NCBI GenBank assembly: GCA_964036665.1
Contig: OZ038529.1
Coordinates: forward strand, 21,834,060 to 21,898,059
Direction: 5' to 3'
DNA length: 64,000 nucleotides
Origin: Gordius sp. MW1
Taxonomy: Eukaryota; Nematomorpha; Gordioida; Gordea; Gordiidae
Shown: positions 31,731 through 44,330 of the stretch, piece by piece
Position numbering within the stretch: position 1 is the first letter of the stretch
Layout: every line of letters starts with the position of its first letter
Made by a program: the position numbers and the translations under genes
The notes under the pieces: model-generated
Databases searched by the model: none
Told to the model about the DNA's origin: nothing
What the model saw: only the letters and a program-made list of their open reading frames with translations

Positions 31731-32950
31731 ATATAGTTTTTAAAACCAATATTTAAAAATAGATACCTGCACGGCTCGGCACCCAGGCCGAGATTATTAT
31801 TTGAAAACGAATGCAGGGCGACCTAACGGGCTTAAGATAACCAAGTGGCAGGATTTTTTCAATTTTCGCAATAACGCTTTAGTCAATATTAATTTTTTCT
31901 CATCAATTATTTATAAAATTTGCAATTTTTAAATTGGTGGACCCCGTTAAGATTTTTTTTAATGTGGTATTAAATTAAAAATAAATTGCTTTGATAAAGT
32001 TTTAAATATATAGATGATTGTATGCGGGTCCAGGAGCTAGTAAATGTCTTGTGGGGAATATCCAAGAAGAATCTCGATTTCGTCTCGACAAGACTGAAAA
32101 ATTGAGTCGAGATCGAGACAAGAATATTAATCTCGAGACGAAACGATATTTTTATTAATTATTTACATCATAATCATAATATATTAATTTAGTTGTGTAT
32201 TTTTAATTCTGTGATTAACACTTGAGATGATAAATGTAAATTAATATACTTTGATATTGATTAATTTACACACCCATGTAGACATTTAAAATTTGGCTTA
32301 TTGATATGCTTAACATTAATATACAATATAAACATACACATTTAAAATAAGTTCTGATGAAGTAGAAAAATTGCTAAAGCATCATCTAATTTCGCAACAA
32401 TTACATTCTTCTGTCTGATGTGATGATATTTTATAATAATGTAAATTTGCCACAATGGCTCAAATATTTTAGCACCGCAACCACTTGCGTGCCTACAGAA
32501 CGATGGTAAATTATGAGTTAACCAGGAGTTTGATAAGTTTGAACTCAGGGTAAACCTCTGAAATTCTCAAGTCATTAATTACATTATTTATTCGATCGCC
32601 TTTTACATTTCTTTTATAAAAGTAATGTTTGGTGAATTCAAACTGTGCGATTTTGCATTACTCTAAATTCTAAAATATATAAGCATAGACTCTATTAACA
32701 ATATTTTATGACAAAATTATTTTAAAGATGGATCAAGTAAATATTTAGGGACATTATGAGGTCATACACCTTATAAAGTCGTTTACTTTTTAAATGTGAA
32801 AAAAGTATAAGTTTGAAAATTTAAATATGTAATTTATCAAAAACTTCAAAATTATATGTTCCGATTTCAATAACACTCATACTTTTCTTGGTGTTTTTAC
32901 AACTTTGCAATACGTACAACACTTATGTTATAAATAACAATATAATTAAC
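31731..32950. other. AT-rich stretch, no gene
   Basis: A segment at 32065-32150 has repeated GTCGAGA/CTCGA motifs, similar to 39448-39530, and may be terminal sequence of a degenerate transposon. Nothing coding is recognised. Confidence 0.4.
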
Positions 32951-33329
32951 ATGGGATTGCTAAGAATAGCAGAATACCGATTTTATTAACGCGATATATT
33001 TTATTAACGCGAAATAACAGCGAGCGTAAGTAAAGCGAGAATGATACTGGAATAAGGTGATGCGAAAATAAAATGATGGAGCAAAGTGGTGGAATGTAGC
33101 ATAGTTAGGAAGTTGAGTCAAAATCTTCTGGTGAAGAATGAATTCCGATTATTATAGACGGAACGATGGATGGCCTATATATCTATCTTTCTAGAAAAAT
33201 GTGAAGGTTTTAGCAGTGTTTTCGATACATTAATTTTGTCAACTCGCCAAAATAACCCACCCTTCCTAGACGTAAAGCGCTAAATAAAATTAAAAAAATT
33301 ATTGTATGGCTTGACATAGTGTTGGTTGA

Positions 33330-34330
33330 GGTGGTTTTAGATGTAGAGGTAGAAGGTTTAGCTGTAATAGTTGGACATTTTGTGAGTGGTTTGGTGAAAC
33401 TGACTCGCTATAGACTGGTTTTAAACGGTCAATCGATATATTATCTTGTATCCCGTTTCTTTCTATCACAAAATATTTAGCTTGTCTCTCAATTACTTTA
33501 AAGGGACCTTCTTATGGTGGAGATAAACTTTTGTTAACTTTACCTGTCCTAATAAAAATGTAGGGGTTGTAAACAAAGCCGCAGGGATTTGTTGTTTAAT
33601 GTTTGACGAACGTGGTGTTGAGAAACGGACACTGACCAAGTGGTGTCGAGTCATTGTAAAAATTGGTAGCATTTATGTCGTGTGACGAGCCTTGTATAAA
33701 CCTGGGAGCCCTAAGAAAGTACCATATACGAGTTCAGAACTAGAGCATGCTAATCTTCCTTGACTGTGGTTCTAATGCCCATAGTGTTAAAGGAAGTAGC
33801 TCAGAACATCTGTTAACATTGTCTTTTGCTATATTAGAACTCTTTATTGTCGGTGGAAACGTTCTACTAGCCTGTTGGCTTGTTGGTGATATGCGGTTGC
33901 TGTTATATGATGCTAACCGAGAAGTTAAGAAAATTGTCTGAAGAGCACCGATTGGAACTGAGGTCCTCTATCCGTTGTTATTGTGGTTATTATGCCAAAA
34001 TTTTCTATCCAATGTTTTAAAAAGGTACTGTTCACGGTTTCGGCTGATGTATCTTTAATAGGAATTGCTATTGGCCACCGGTTGAATCAATCTGGCTGTA
34101 AAAATGTATCAATACCATTAGATGGCGGTAATGGACCAACGATGTCTAAGTGGACAAGGCTAAATCCAGCATTCGGTTGGGTAAATGTCCCTAGAGGATA
34201 GATAACATGTTTATGTACCTAGCTAAACTGGCAATTATGACAATGCTAAACATTTTCATACGTCATGGTTCATTTGCTAGACAAAACGTTTGGAAATGAG
34301 TTAAGGGTGTAGCGGACACCAGGATGTAAT
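33330..34330 (-). pseudogene. CsRn1-like integrase remnant
   Basis: Separate frames give L-D-I-V-G-P-L-P-P-S-N-G (first catalytic Asp) near 34135, N-R-W-P-I-A-I-P-I-K-D and F-L-K-H-W-I-E-N-F-G further on, and S-I-D-R-L-K-P-V-Y near 33440, the usual end of gypsy integrases. Frames are shifted between these blocks. Confidence 0.75.
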
Positions 34331-34495
34331 ACCATGATATTGGTCGAAAACGGGTTGTCATATGGTAGGAGGTATCAGAGGTAAAGGTGCCGTTTGAGAA
34401 ACATCACAAATGATATTTAGGTTTAAACCGGGTATTGGGAATTGTTCAAGTATTAAAGATTTGGTTTCAAAATTTGTGTAACTTTCGACTTACTG

Positions 34496-34981
34496 TCACG
34501 TAGCTATAAGCTCTAGCAATGACTGTAATGCATGAATTTGGACTGTATCGATGTCTGTATGAGGGATGTTGGTCTTACCCCGGATGTATAGAATGTCCGT
34601 GAAATGTAGTCTAACTGACGGATTCTCGGAGTGAGTATTTATCATATTTAGTAACAAATGCACAGGAGAGAGGTTTGTGGTCTGTATAAATCGTAAAGTC
34701 ACGTCCTTTTAAAACATGTCAATGTTTGATAGAGAGGTAAATTGGGAGTAATTCTCTCCCAAATGTGTTGTAACGTGTTTGTGCCTTGATTATTTAAAAG
34801 AAAAAAATGATTGAGGGCTACTTTCTCCATTTACGTTTTGATGCAAAACGGCGCCGATGGCGGTGTTTGACGCATTAGTTGTTATTGAGAGAGTGGCGCC
34901 TTCTACTAGAGGATTCAGGGTCGTTATCTCATTATGCGCTTTTTTAATATTATGGAATGCATTATGTGCGTTCTGCGTCAA
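34496..34981 (-). pseudogene. CsRn1-like RNase H and connection
   Basis: Two frames: L-S-I-T-T-N-A-S-N-T-A-I-G-A-V-L-H-Q-N (34981-34790), where the catalytic Asp is changed to Asn, and D-I-L-Y-I-R-G-K-T-N-I (34702-34496). A stop and frame change separate them. Confidence 0.8.
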
Positions 34982-35139
34982 GATCAGGGGTCATTTTAAT
35001 TTATTGAGGAGGTCAGTCAGTGGCGAGAGGAGGAGTGCGCAGCTGGGTATAAAGGTCGGTAAAAATTTATTATACCTACGAAGCGACGAAGTTGCGTGAT
35101 GGTTGTTAGGGTGGCAAAATTTTTGATAGCTGAGATTTT

Positions 35140-35700
35140 ATGTGGTACCGGAGTTAAACCTTATGGTGATACATGATGCCCTAGGAAATCTATTAAAGTC
35201 CCCACTCACATTTATTTAAATTAATAAGGTCAAACTCACGTAGATGTTTGAAAACATGACGTAGATGTTCTATATGTTCGGTGGCTAATAAACTAGCGAT
35301 TAAGATATCATCCAGGTAGGCATATGTAAAGTTTAAACCGCGAAAGGCTTGGGCGAAAAATCGTTGAAAGGTTTGAGCGGAGTTACGTAATTAAAAAGGC
35401 ATGCGCCAATATTCGAAAAAACCGAAAGGTGTGGTAATTGCTGTCTTTTTTGATGTTTTCATGGGCTACGGAGATTTGATGGTAAGCTTGGACTGCTGTA
35501 GATTGCTGTGGCGGCTAGGTTGAGCGAACGTAGAGGTGTGGTAGAGGATATCGATCTGGTACGGTTTGAGTGTTAAGACTCTGTAAATAACGCATGGTCG
35601 CCAATCTCCGGGTAATTACTTTGAGATCATATGGAGAGGAGATGCCCGGGGACTGTCCGATAGTTGGATTATACTTAATTCAGCATATGAGTAAATTCTT
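35140..35700 (-). pseudogene. CsRn1-like reverse transcriptase remnant
   Basis: Near 35320 the minus strand reads A-Y-L-D-D-I-L-I-A-S, the catalytic Y-x-D-D box, followed by H-L-R-H-V-F-K-H-L-R-E-F. Other parts are disrupted. Confidence 0.8.
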
Positions 35701-35879
35701 ATTTGGCTCTTTTCAATTTAACGGGGTCTAAGCGTCTAGGCTTGGCCTAAGCGGGTGTAGTGTTTATGTGATGGACAATATGATGCTTTACGTTGACTTT
35801 ATAATTAGGGGGGGGGGGGGGGGTATAAATTTCAGGAAAGTTTTAATAATCAGGCGAATCCACTTTTTGCGCATTATAC

Positions 35880-36205
35880 AAATTCGAGCTAGTGAAATGG
35901 CCATACGGTTTTAATCTAGTGGTGGGGTCCAAAAGACACTGCCGTCGAATATCCACGAGGAGATTGAAGTTGTTTAGGAAATTTGCTCCGATGATCGGCG
36001 CTTCATCAATTGTAAATACCCATTGGAAGTTTTAGGCAACCCTAGGTGCAGTCCTAAAGATTTTTGACCATAAGTCTCAATGGTACTGGTGTTGGCTGCC
36101 TGGAGGCAGGTGTGTGAGGGTTTAAGGCGATGGTTGGGCGGGGGTGGTATTGGACTAATTTTGGCACCAGTATCTATAAGAAAACGAAGTTTAATAGATT
36201 TTCAA
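35880..36205 (-). pseudogene. CsRn1-like aspartic protease
   Basis: Near 36170 the frame gives L-R-F-L-I-D-T-G-A-K-I-S-P-I-P-P, followed by N-T-S-T-I-E-T-Y-G and later, in another frame, a V-D-I-type strand. The D-T-G-A box and T-Y-G motif are typical of this gypsy group. Confidence 0.8.
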
Positions 36206-36269
36206 AAATGAAAAAATTACGACTTCTTGACACGCCTAGGCCAGGCGTCGCAGGTTCTGGGTGGCCTAT

Positions 36270-36808
36270 TACTTTGACATTATGACTATTGTGTAGCTGC
36301 AGGGTGGTTGGCATATTAAGGCCTTGTGTTTGAAATGATAATGATACCAGCACCAGTCACGGGGAACGCCAGCGGGGGTTCTGGAGGGCGACCGAGAACG
36401 CTTGGTAAAGATATCGTCTTTGCTTGTCGAGATGTTGACGGAGGCGATGCTCAAACTAAGTTTGTCGATCATGCCACGGAACATGTCGGTTTCATTGTTT
36501 GTTTTAGGAATGATATTAGATACTTGAAGGGTGTGATAAGTTTCAGCGATCTTATCTGCTGTTTAAGCCGATTTGGATAGAAATTGATCGCCCGATGGTT
36601 AAGATGCTATCCATATTGGTGTCCAGCTTGTCTAACCACATTTGTTTCAGAATGGCCTCATCCATCTTTGCTGAACCTAGGAGTGCCTTCATATGCCAAA
36701 GTTAGGACGGCATACGATCGCCCAATTTTACGCTAGAAAGCAGATCCTGCAATTTTGCTGAATCCGACTTGGTTGTACCGTCTAAGATGGCTGTTCGGAT
36801 CGTAGTGC
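36270..36808 (-). pseudogene. CsRn1-like gag, C-terminal part
   Basis: The minus-strand frames read I-L-D-G-T-T-K-S-D-S and L-L-S-S-V-K-L-G-D-R, then M-W-L-D-K-L-D-T-N. They end with W-C-W-Y-H-Y-H-F-K-H-K-A and C-Q-P-P-C, the unusual Cys/His knuckle of CsRn1-type gags. Stops lie between blocks. Confidence 0.75.
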
Positions 36809-37788
36809 CAACCCGAACCCGACCCAAATGCGTTTAACACCGTACCCCACCCGACCCGAAACGTTTAAAATATTTCAACCCGAGCCCGACCCTAAAGCGT
36901 TTTAAATTTTTCAACCCGAACCCGACCCGATCCAAAAGTAAAAAAAATTATTGGTGTAAAATGGATTTTGATGGTTTTCAATGGCAAAAATTGTTATCTT
37001 CCCCAAAAAACAACATATTTTTAAAACATGTTTACCAGAAGTGAAAGAATTAGAAAAGCAGAAATTTATAAATGTTTTTTAGTACAGTCCACCCATAGTA
37101 TCTCTCTTAACGAGTAATTTATCTTCAGTAGACACCTTAAAAAAAAAATGCAGATATTCTTAGCTAAATTAAAATGAGTCTCTGTATTATCAAGCAATTT
37201 TTTCAGGCTAATAATGGTTGTGGCAATATTATGCGTTAGAGTTTGATCACTTTTTTCAAAAGACTCTAACTTTTTAAATCATGTGTGTAAAAGAATTTTT
37301 TTTTACATTTTAATCATTCGTTTAATAAATAATCTTGATAATTTTCTTTTATTCTAGTGTATATGTTAGGCGGTAATACATGTTGAGACATTATCACTTA
37401 AAAAAATGGGAGTTCATAAAATCTTTAATAAGTTTTGTGACCTCAATTATATGTATATCATCGTTTATAGCGTAAATCAAAATATTTTAACTTTCTGAGT
37501 TCGAAATTGCGCAAATCCAAAAATCGCATGTGAATTAAAAGGAAATAATATAAATAAATAAATAAATGAGATAATTTAATTATACATTTTGTTATTATAT
37601 AATATTATATAGAATGGCATCAATTTAAAAGATATGTCTATTATACAATGTAAGATTCATAACCTTCAACCCCACCCGGACCCGAAAGCATCTTAAAATT
37701 TTCAACCCGAACCAGAAGACATTTAAAGTTTTTTAACCCGAACCTGACTCGACCCGAGGTCACCCGTGCAGGGCTCTAAGTGTAGTTC
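36809..37788. mobile_element. hAT-like element with CCCGAA subrepeats, in gag
   Basis: Both ends hold three or so units of AACCCGAACCCGACCC alternating with AAAGCGTTTTAAA. The right end reads CACCCGTGCAGGGCTCT. Flanks CGTAGTGC and TGTAGTTC match at six of eight positions, a possible old target duplication. Gag coding resumes on either side, which shows that this is an insertion. Confidence 0.55.
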
Positions 37789-38211
37789 TACCGGTATATT
37801 CTCCAAAAATCTTGGATCTCGGTTGTTACTTCTTAGGGAAGAATTTGATTTACATATCTATAACGAATAGATAAAATACATGTAATTTATTCATAAAATC
37901 ATATGTTTTTGTTTGATTAAAATTAATTTTATTTTGTAGTGCAAATTTAATAAAGGTTATATAGGTCTCCATCAGTATGTAGCCCTCCTCCCAGATAATT
38001 TGTTCCTTCTCCACTAGCAATCCATACACCCCCCCCCCCTTATAATCGGCCCTCATTCCCCCTTCAAACACCCAGCATCCTATAACAGCGCTGGAGCTGG
38101 TTATGTTGGACACTATTCAGGTCGCGGTCAGCCCTGAGGAAGAAATGCATTTATTGGAGAATACCCCAGGGCGGGACAGCACGGACATGGTGGGTACTTA
38201 ATTTGAGAGGA

Positions 38212-39042
38212 TGAGGTGTGAGGATCCGTGACCAGCGGAGAACTCCAAGCCTTATTTGTTTATTAGTTTTAATTGTATACATGAATGAGTTACATGTATT
38301 TATCTATTCGTATCCTAGTTCACTTTCTGGATTGATGTTGGAGGACCCTAAGCTAGCATATTCCATCGCCCTTAGACTAGGAATTTTTTATTCAAAGGAA
38401 TATTCCTGCCGCAACTGCTCCCAGGAGGTAGACATTCATGCAAGGCAAACCCTATACTGCCTTTGTGATAAATTTAAATACATAAGGCGCGAAAAGGTGA
38501 ATAGCATTATCCAAGCCGCTCTTAAAAAAGCCAATATTCCGTCTGTTTTTAAGCATGCGACCAGACGGCTCTACCCTGATCCCTTGGCAAAATGGTCTAC
38601 CCCTTAAATGGGATTTCACCTGCATAGACATTTTCGCCCCCTCTAACTAAACTACAATGCTCTGACCCTCGCTGAAGACCGCAAAACGGTAAAATACCAG
38701 GCTCTCCTACCCTCTAATATATTTACCCCTATCGTTGCCTCGTGCTCTGGGACTTTTGGTCCGGCCGCCACTAAGCTTTCCAATTAAATCAGCCGTCGCT
38801 GCCCGCCCTCTAAATATTCTACCAATTACTTAAACAAAAAATTAGTATTTTTATAACATAGTACAAATTTAAATCCCTGGCCGGCAGCTGGCCACTTTTT
38901 TATTTGTTTTATACCCGCTCTTATATGTTTTCAATTTTAACTTCGTTTTTATATTGTTTGTACGTCAAAAACAACAAATATAAAAAAATTAATAATAAAA
39001 CAAATAACGCTTGGAGTTGTCCGCTGGTCACGGATCCTCACA
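38212..39042. mobile_element. element with inverted ends carrying a LINE fragment
   Basis: GAGGATCCGTGACCAGCGGA at 38219 is repeated in inverted orientation at about 39023-39042, and the match extends for about 50 bp inward through CTCCAAGC and TTATTTGTTT. Between the arms is a broken non-LTR retrotransposon ORF. The unit interrupts the gag region of the second gypsy element. Confidence 0.6.
38308..38800 (+). pseudogene. non-LTR retrotransposon ORF2 C-terminal fragment
   Basis: The frame includes L-A-Y-S-I-A-L-R-L-G, then C-R-N-C-S-Q-E-V-D-I-H-A-R and [13 protein letters not shown] shifted frame continues with [13 protein letters not shown] and K-Y-Q-A-L. These blocks are common after the reverse transcriptase in a widespread group of invertebrate LINEs. 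The Cys pair and His suggest a zinc-binding nuclease-like fold. The reverse transcriptase itself is absent. Confidence 0.75.
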
Positions 39043-39059
39043 TATCCAAGTTTGGTAGC

Positions 39060-39193
39060 TTCAGATCTTATCCGGCGAATGGTAAACAGGGCCTCAATTT
39101 GGACAAACCAAGGGGGTTCAGACGATTAAAGGGGGGTAGTTTGAAAAACATGGCATTTTCGGGTTTAAAGATATCACTGGTTCTGTCCATGGC
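39060..39193 (-). pseudogene. CsRn1-like gag start
   Basis: From the ATG at about 39193 the frame reads M-D-R-T-S-D-I-F-K-P-E-N-A and F-F-K-L-P-P-F-N-R, matching the N-terminal L-P-P-F motif of this gag type. It stops near 39085, shortly before the element at 38212-39042. Confidence 0.6.
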
Positions 39194-39659
39194 GGAATCT
39201 TGGACTGGGGTTTGTGTTCATGGAGGGTCATTAATGTTGAGAGTAGCAGAAAAATATATAACTCAATATATTTTATTAAGGCGAAAACAGCGTCGCAATC
39301 CTTTGAAGATGAATGAATTACGATTATTTTGCCAATGCTGACTGGGGCTTCCAGGTAGCTTAAAAATGGAAATGAAATTTTTATAAAGAAAAATATTTCA
39401 TAATAATATAAATAAATAAGAAGAAAAAGTTTGATAAATATATAATTTTTTTAGTCGAGACATGTCGAGATTTCTCGTCAAGACGAGAAAATTTTAATAG
39501 GCCGAGACTAGACGAAGTCAAAACAATATATAAGTCAAACAGTGGGTTGCCTGTTTGAATAAATAATAAGCTTGTTAAGATGATAATTGTAATATACGAG
39601 TAAGCAACCCTACGAGTGGCTGTCATCGATCCAGCCTGTCTCTGAATAAATGATTTAAA

Positions 39660-41727
39660 TATGTGTCAATTTAGACAAGCATACGACTTTAAAACCAACC
39701 TTAGTTTCAGAAGATGATATCGATTACAAGCTTTCTCCGATTAAATGATGCAATAATATGTCAATTCAGAAAAGGACAATTATATAATATTACCACACTA
39801 CTATGAGAAAAGCGGTCAACCTCATTCTTCAAAATACTTAATACAGTGATTTTGCCAACTAAAAAAGAAGAAAATTTAAAAACCAACTCTAATATAATAG
39901 GCCGTCATCAATCACAAGACTGCTTATTAAATGATGCAAGTTGTAAATTTCTAAATTATCTTGCCCTAGCCCCCCCCCCTCCCCTTCTACCCTTTAAATA
40001 TAAAAGAAAGGAGACCGCGTTCACACACTCAATTTAAATTTTAGTTTTACAAAATATAAATTTCTCATAAATCCCCTACGGTTTTATATAGGTAGGCTAA
40101 AACTTCTGCCACATATTCTCGTTTATTATACGCGCGTCAGTTATTTAATTAAAACTAATCTTTCCCTCGTCCATAAGTAATTAGATTTATTGTTGTTTGT
40201 CATGTCTACAATGAAACGATCCTTATAAGGAAGGCTGACGGGATACGAGGAAACAGCGGGCCTTAGATGAGGAATTGGCTCCGAAAAGTGAGCTAAGGAC
40301 GTAAGAAGGTTACCGAAAATCTAATCTGGGATTTTACAGACTATAAATTAAAAATTGGCCAGAGAAACGTAGCGGATAACTAAAACTGTCATCAGAAGAT
40401 TCCAAAATCCTTATAAGCCAAGGGCCATCCATCAAAAGTTGGCGAGAAAAAATAGGTCCAAGAAGCGAAAGGAATTGTAAGGATAAAATACAAACCAGAA
40501 AATAAAAGCTATGAAAGCCCCGCGGTAATCGATAAAATTTAGAACGTTGTTTTTCGAACGTTTCTCCGGAAAGTTTTTTCCCAGACGTTTTCTCAGCCTG
40601 GTTTTTCCCCGAACGTCTCCAAATAATTAATTTTCAGAATACACCATACCTCGTAATACCCGAATAATTTTTCCGAGACCTTATCCCTCTCTAAAGGTAT
40701 ACCCCCGCACCTTATAGTTTTCTGGACTGGTAAAGAGAGTAGTCTTCGCCATTGTTATAATTTGTCGTCCTTCATTTCCTCCCCCCCCCCCTCGTAACTC
40801 CGTATATATATCTGTCGTCTTGAACTTTATAATATTATCGATCATAATCCTGTGTCATATTTGGAACGAATAAAGTGTGATAAGTAGATTTCAAGAAGGA
40901 AAGTATCTATTAGGCAAACGCTATTAAGTCCTATCCTCCCACCGATTCACATTCACAAATTATAAAGGTGACCATCCCCATTCTTAGAGACCCCAATCCG
41001 ATAAATTAAGACGCAAAAGCGATACTTCCCTCCCGCAGTCCCCGTCCGAAAACGTAAAGTGCTCCCGAAGATAAAAGCAATACCCCCTTTCCCAGATCCT
41101 TTTTCCCGAAAACTCAAAATGTTATTGAAAAAAATATATATGATAGGATGCAATTGCTTTAAATATAAAGCAGCCAACAATAAAGAATATTTTCAGGATG
41201 GGTTCAAGCTGAGCTCGAGCTTTTTAGAGCCTAGCGGCTTAGGTTTTTAGACTATAATTCATAATCGTAAGGGGCTCAGGACCGAATCTTGGTTTCAAAA
41301 TTTTTCCTACTGGTAGGTCCCAAACTATGCTCTGTTGGCATATTTAGAAAAAATGAAAGGGGCTTTTTGTAATTGTGGTCTGGTAGAAGAGATAGGAAAT
41401 ATGATCCCAAAATTAAAATAAATTAATTGTTAATGCTATTTCAAATTAACTAAATATAAGTGTATCAATATTTTATCAAAACCAATCAGGTACAGGTATA
41501 AATTTTTAAACAATTTTTGTTTATAAAATTAATCAAAAATTTTAGACATAAAAATAATTACGCCCCCCCCCCCCAGCGACGTTCTTTGGGGATGGATGGC
41601 GATCTTATCCAATGTAGTTTCAGTACCAAAACCGAAATGGTATTCATCGTACATAACACCTGTTAAACGTTGAATGACATTATTTTTAACATAAAAAAGG
41701 TTTTATTAAAGAGTCTAAAAGACTCCT
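39660..41727. other. stretch upstream of SIK3, LTR-like remnant, no clear gene
   Basis: The part at 40745-40890 resembles the end of an LTR (TATATATATC, then AATAAAGTGTG at 40869) without a recognised partner. 40200-40560 is purine-rich and may be a decayed leader or gag. The last 130 bp before 41728 are presumably SIK3 5' UTR and promoter, but no TATA box or initiator can be assigned. Confidence 0.4.
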
Positions 41728-41859
41728 ATGGATAATACATCATCCCATTCCAAAGGCCATGCCGGTCCCAGAGTAGGCCCATATATTTTAGAACGAACCA
41801 TAGGCAAGGGTAATTTTGCTGTTGTCAAATTGGGAGTTCACTATCACACCAAAATTAAG
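41728..41859 (+). CDS. SIK3: SIK3-type kinase, exon 1 (start and glycine loop)
   Basis: Codons 1-44 begin at ATG 41728 and end at donor AAG|GTAATA, phase 0. After a short Ser/Gly-rich leader, V-G-P-Y-I-L-E-R-T-I-G-K-G-N-F-A-V-V-K-L holds the ATP-binding glycine-rich loop in the exact form seen in salt-inducible kinases, which belong to the AMPK-related group and phosphorylate CRTC and class IIa HDAC proteins. The start is chosen because the leader length fits invertebrate SIKs and no earlier in-frame ATG is nearby. Together with exons 2-4 the best match is SIK3 rather than SIK1/2. The gene continues past the window. Confidence 0.85.
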
Positions 41860-43671
41860 GTAATATTTTTTACGCTTTACATTAATGATACTATTTTAGC
41901 ATATATGTATGTTTTAAATTTGTTAACCACAATTATATCATATTTTAAACCATTGCTCCTTAAAAGCTTTATAAATTTCAATATATGTTATAAAACTTCA
42001 CATAGCATATAAAGTATTGATGATATATTGTATCATTTATACCTCTAGTATCCAACTATTAATTCTAAACACCATTTAATTTCTTAAAGCTCAATATACA
42101 ATATATAAATAAAGGTAAACAATATGAAAATATTGTACCATATTTATATCACTATTATAATGTTATTATCTATTTACATTAAATTTTCTCCCAAATAATC
42201 AATTAATTTTTGAGAAGTCTAATACCATTTTTTTATCAAATATTTGTTTAAAAACTTTGTTCTTGCATCACGCTACTATTGATTTATATGACTCAACACA
42301 TCCCTAAATTTTGCCCCATCATTTAGTTAGAAAATCTTTGTTGATTCATTGAAATCTATTAGATATGCATAATTTTTACTTAAGAAAATATCCATTTCTA
42401 ATGATTTTGATGAGCATTAATGTTTCAAAAACAAAAGAAGGATAATGCAGAAAATCTTTTGCACCATTTAAATAAAAATATTATTTGGTACAATTTATAA
42501 TTTTACATTATGTTTAATCTTGATGGTGAAAATGAATATGTGTTATTCCATTAGTTGTCAAAAACTACTGTGACACCTATAAAAATTTCTGACACTTGTA
42601 GAAATTACCTTTAAATTGTGCTGAAATTTCTCAATTTTTTCATAAGAACACATATTTTAATTTATAAATTTTTATTTCTTAGTTATAATCTTTTGGAGAA
42701 TATATAATATGTTAATAATAATAAAAAAATTTAAATAACTATAAATGTAACATGCCCATTTTATTTATTTGGTCAAACCCTCCATAACACATCATGAACA
42801 CCCAACAATTATGCAGTACATAGAGTTTTTTTGGCTTATTTTAGCATTTGGATTAAAGACTATTTTAATTGTTGTTCAAATAAAAGTGTTAAAAATACTT
42901 TAAATTAAATTTATGAGTTCACCACTTGGACTTATTTTGTATTCAGATAAGACCAAACTAAAATTTGGCATACATTGGGGTTTAAAATGCATACTTTTTT
43001 TATCCTCTAAATGGATATAAATAAATTTAGAAATTTATAGTTTAGATGAACTCACACTTACCCATCTTAATGCGATTTCAATTTGAACCAATAGTTTTTT
43101 AAAATGGCCACTTAAAATGGTAGAGCCGAAATTACAGTAAACAGGAAATGTTTGTTGAACCTTTTTAAACGCCTTTCCACCCCTAAAAACCCATTTTAAT
43201 TTTGAAAATAAAATAAAAATTCATTTCAAATTACGTAATTTAGGCTTAAAAACCCATTAAATCACCACTCTATCTTCCCCCTGCATGAAACTTTTAAGCT
43301 TTAAAAGATAGACGTTTTTCTTGATTTTACGTGTTCATTTGGAAATTACGCGGGTGGTGACCAAGGTCATATGCGTACCCAAAATTTAAATTTATGGGGG
43401 GGAGGGGGCAAAATATTTTTTGAAATTTTGACCTTAATTTTTATAAATCTTGGATTTATGGGGCGGGGGTGCAATTGTGCCCCTCAAGGCTATATTTGCC
43501 AGATGACCCACACCTCATTCCGCATTTCTAAAAACTCGGCAAATATTAGTTGAGGATAGCGAGAGAGTGGTAATATTATATAAAATAATACGTGTCCCTC
43601 TATAATTTATCCCTCAACAAACACACCAACTGACCAATGGGTGCAATTAAGGAAATTGGTTCAGTTTTATT

Positions 43672-43848
43672 CATGGGCTTAGCCAAGGCGGGGGGGGGGG
43701 GGGGGCAGGGAGGGGCGTAGCCCCCCTCGAGACCCACAAATTTGTTGCTATTTATTGAAATTATGGCTAAAATTTAAGAAAATATTCATTTTGCCCCTAC
43801 AGAAATCACTTTTGCCTCCTTTTAATTCCAATGCTGGCTACGCCCATG
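43672..43848. mobile_element. GGGCGTAGCCA-family MITE
   Basis: Termini CATGGGCTTAGCCA and TGGCTACGCCCATG. The 8-bp target duplication is GTTTTATT (43664-43671) and GTTTTAAT (43849-43856). It has a long G run near the left end. Confidence 0.8.
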
Positions 43849-44330
43849 GTTTTAATCATTTTTGACAATTTCAAACACTTTTTTGCTTGGTTGACAGGAT
43901 TAATTTTGAATCCAGTCGAACGGTTCGAATTTCCATCCCTTCGAATGGTTTAACAAAGTAGACAATAAATCTAAAGCGTAAAATAATATTAAAAATTAAT
44001 TGTATGTAAAAATTTAATTTATATTAAACAACTATATAAAGGTTTTATAATAACAATGTGATATTAAAGAGTTGCCTGTCAAGACTATAGATATGAGCAG
44101 TTTATTATAAATAAATAAAAATATATTAGTTTGTTATATATAAATATATGATTTTAGTTTTTAAAATATACGATCATGTATAAAGTTTATATCAAAAAAA
44201 CTGATATTTATGCGATTGTATTGTATATAATGTATTACCTTGTTTTGACACTTTTTTATTTGACAGTGTAAATTTAATTTTACTTAAATTTTATAAATAA
44301 TTATGTAGTAGTTTTTTTAAGGATAAAATA

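Larger units (their letters stand above)
32980..39650 (-). mobile_element. second gypsy element, CsRn1-like, heavily decayed
   Basis: On the minus strand it reads gag start (about 39193), gag C-terminal part (36808-36270), protease (about 36200), reverse transcriptase (about 35700-35140), RNase H (34981-34496) and integrase (about 34330-33330). LTR-like flanks share CGCTGTT and TTAATAAAATATAT near 33010 and 39270. Gag is interrupted by a hAT-like element (36809-37788) and by an element with inverted ends (38212-39042). Many stops and frameshifts make it inactive. Confidence 0.75.

Noticed and set aside
32065..32150. GTCGAGA-rich segment as a regulatory array
   Set aside because: Similar sequence at 39448-39530 suggests a transposon end; no regulatory evidence can be shown.
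39381..39626. 81-aa hydrophobic minus-strand ORF
   Set aside because: AT-rich low-complexity sequence in the probable LTR region of the second gypsy element, with no supporting motif.
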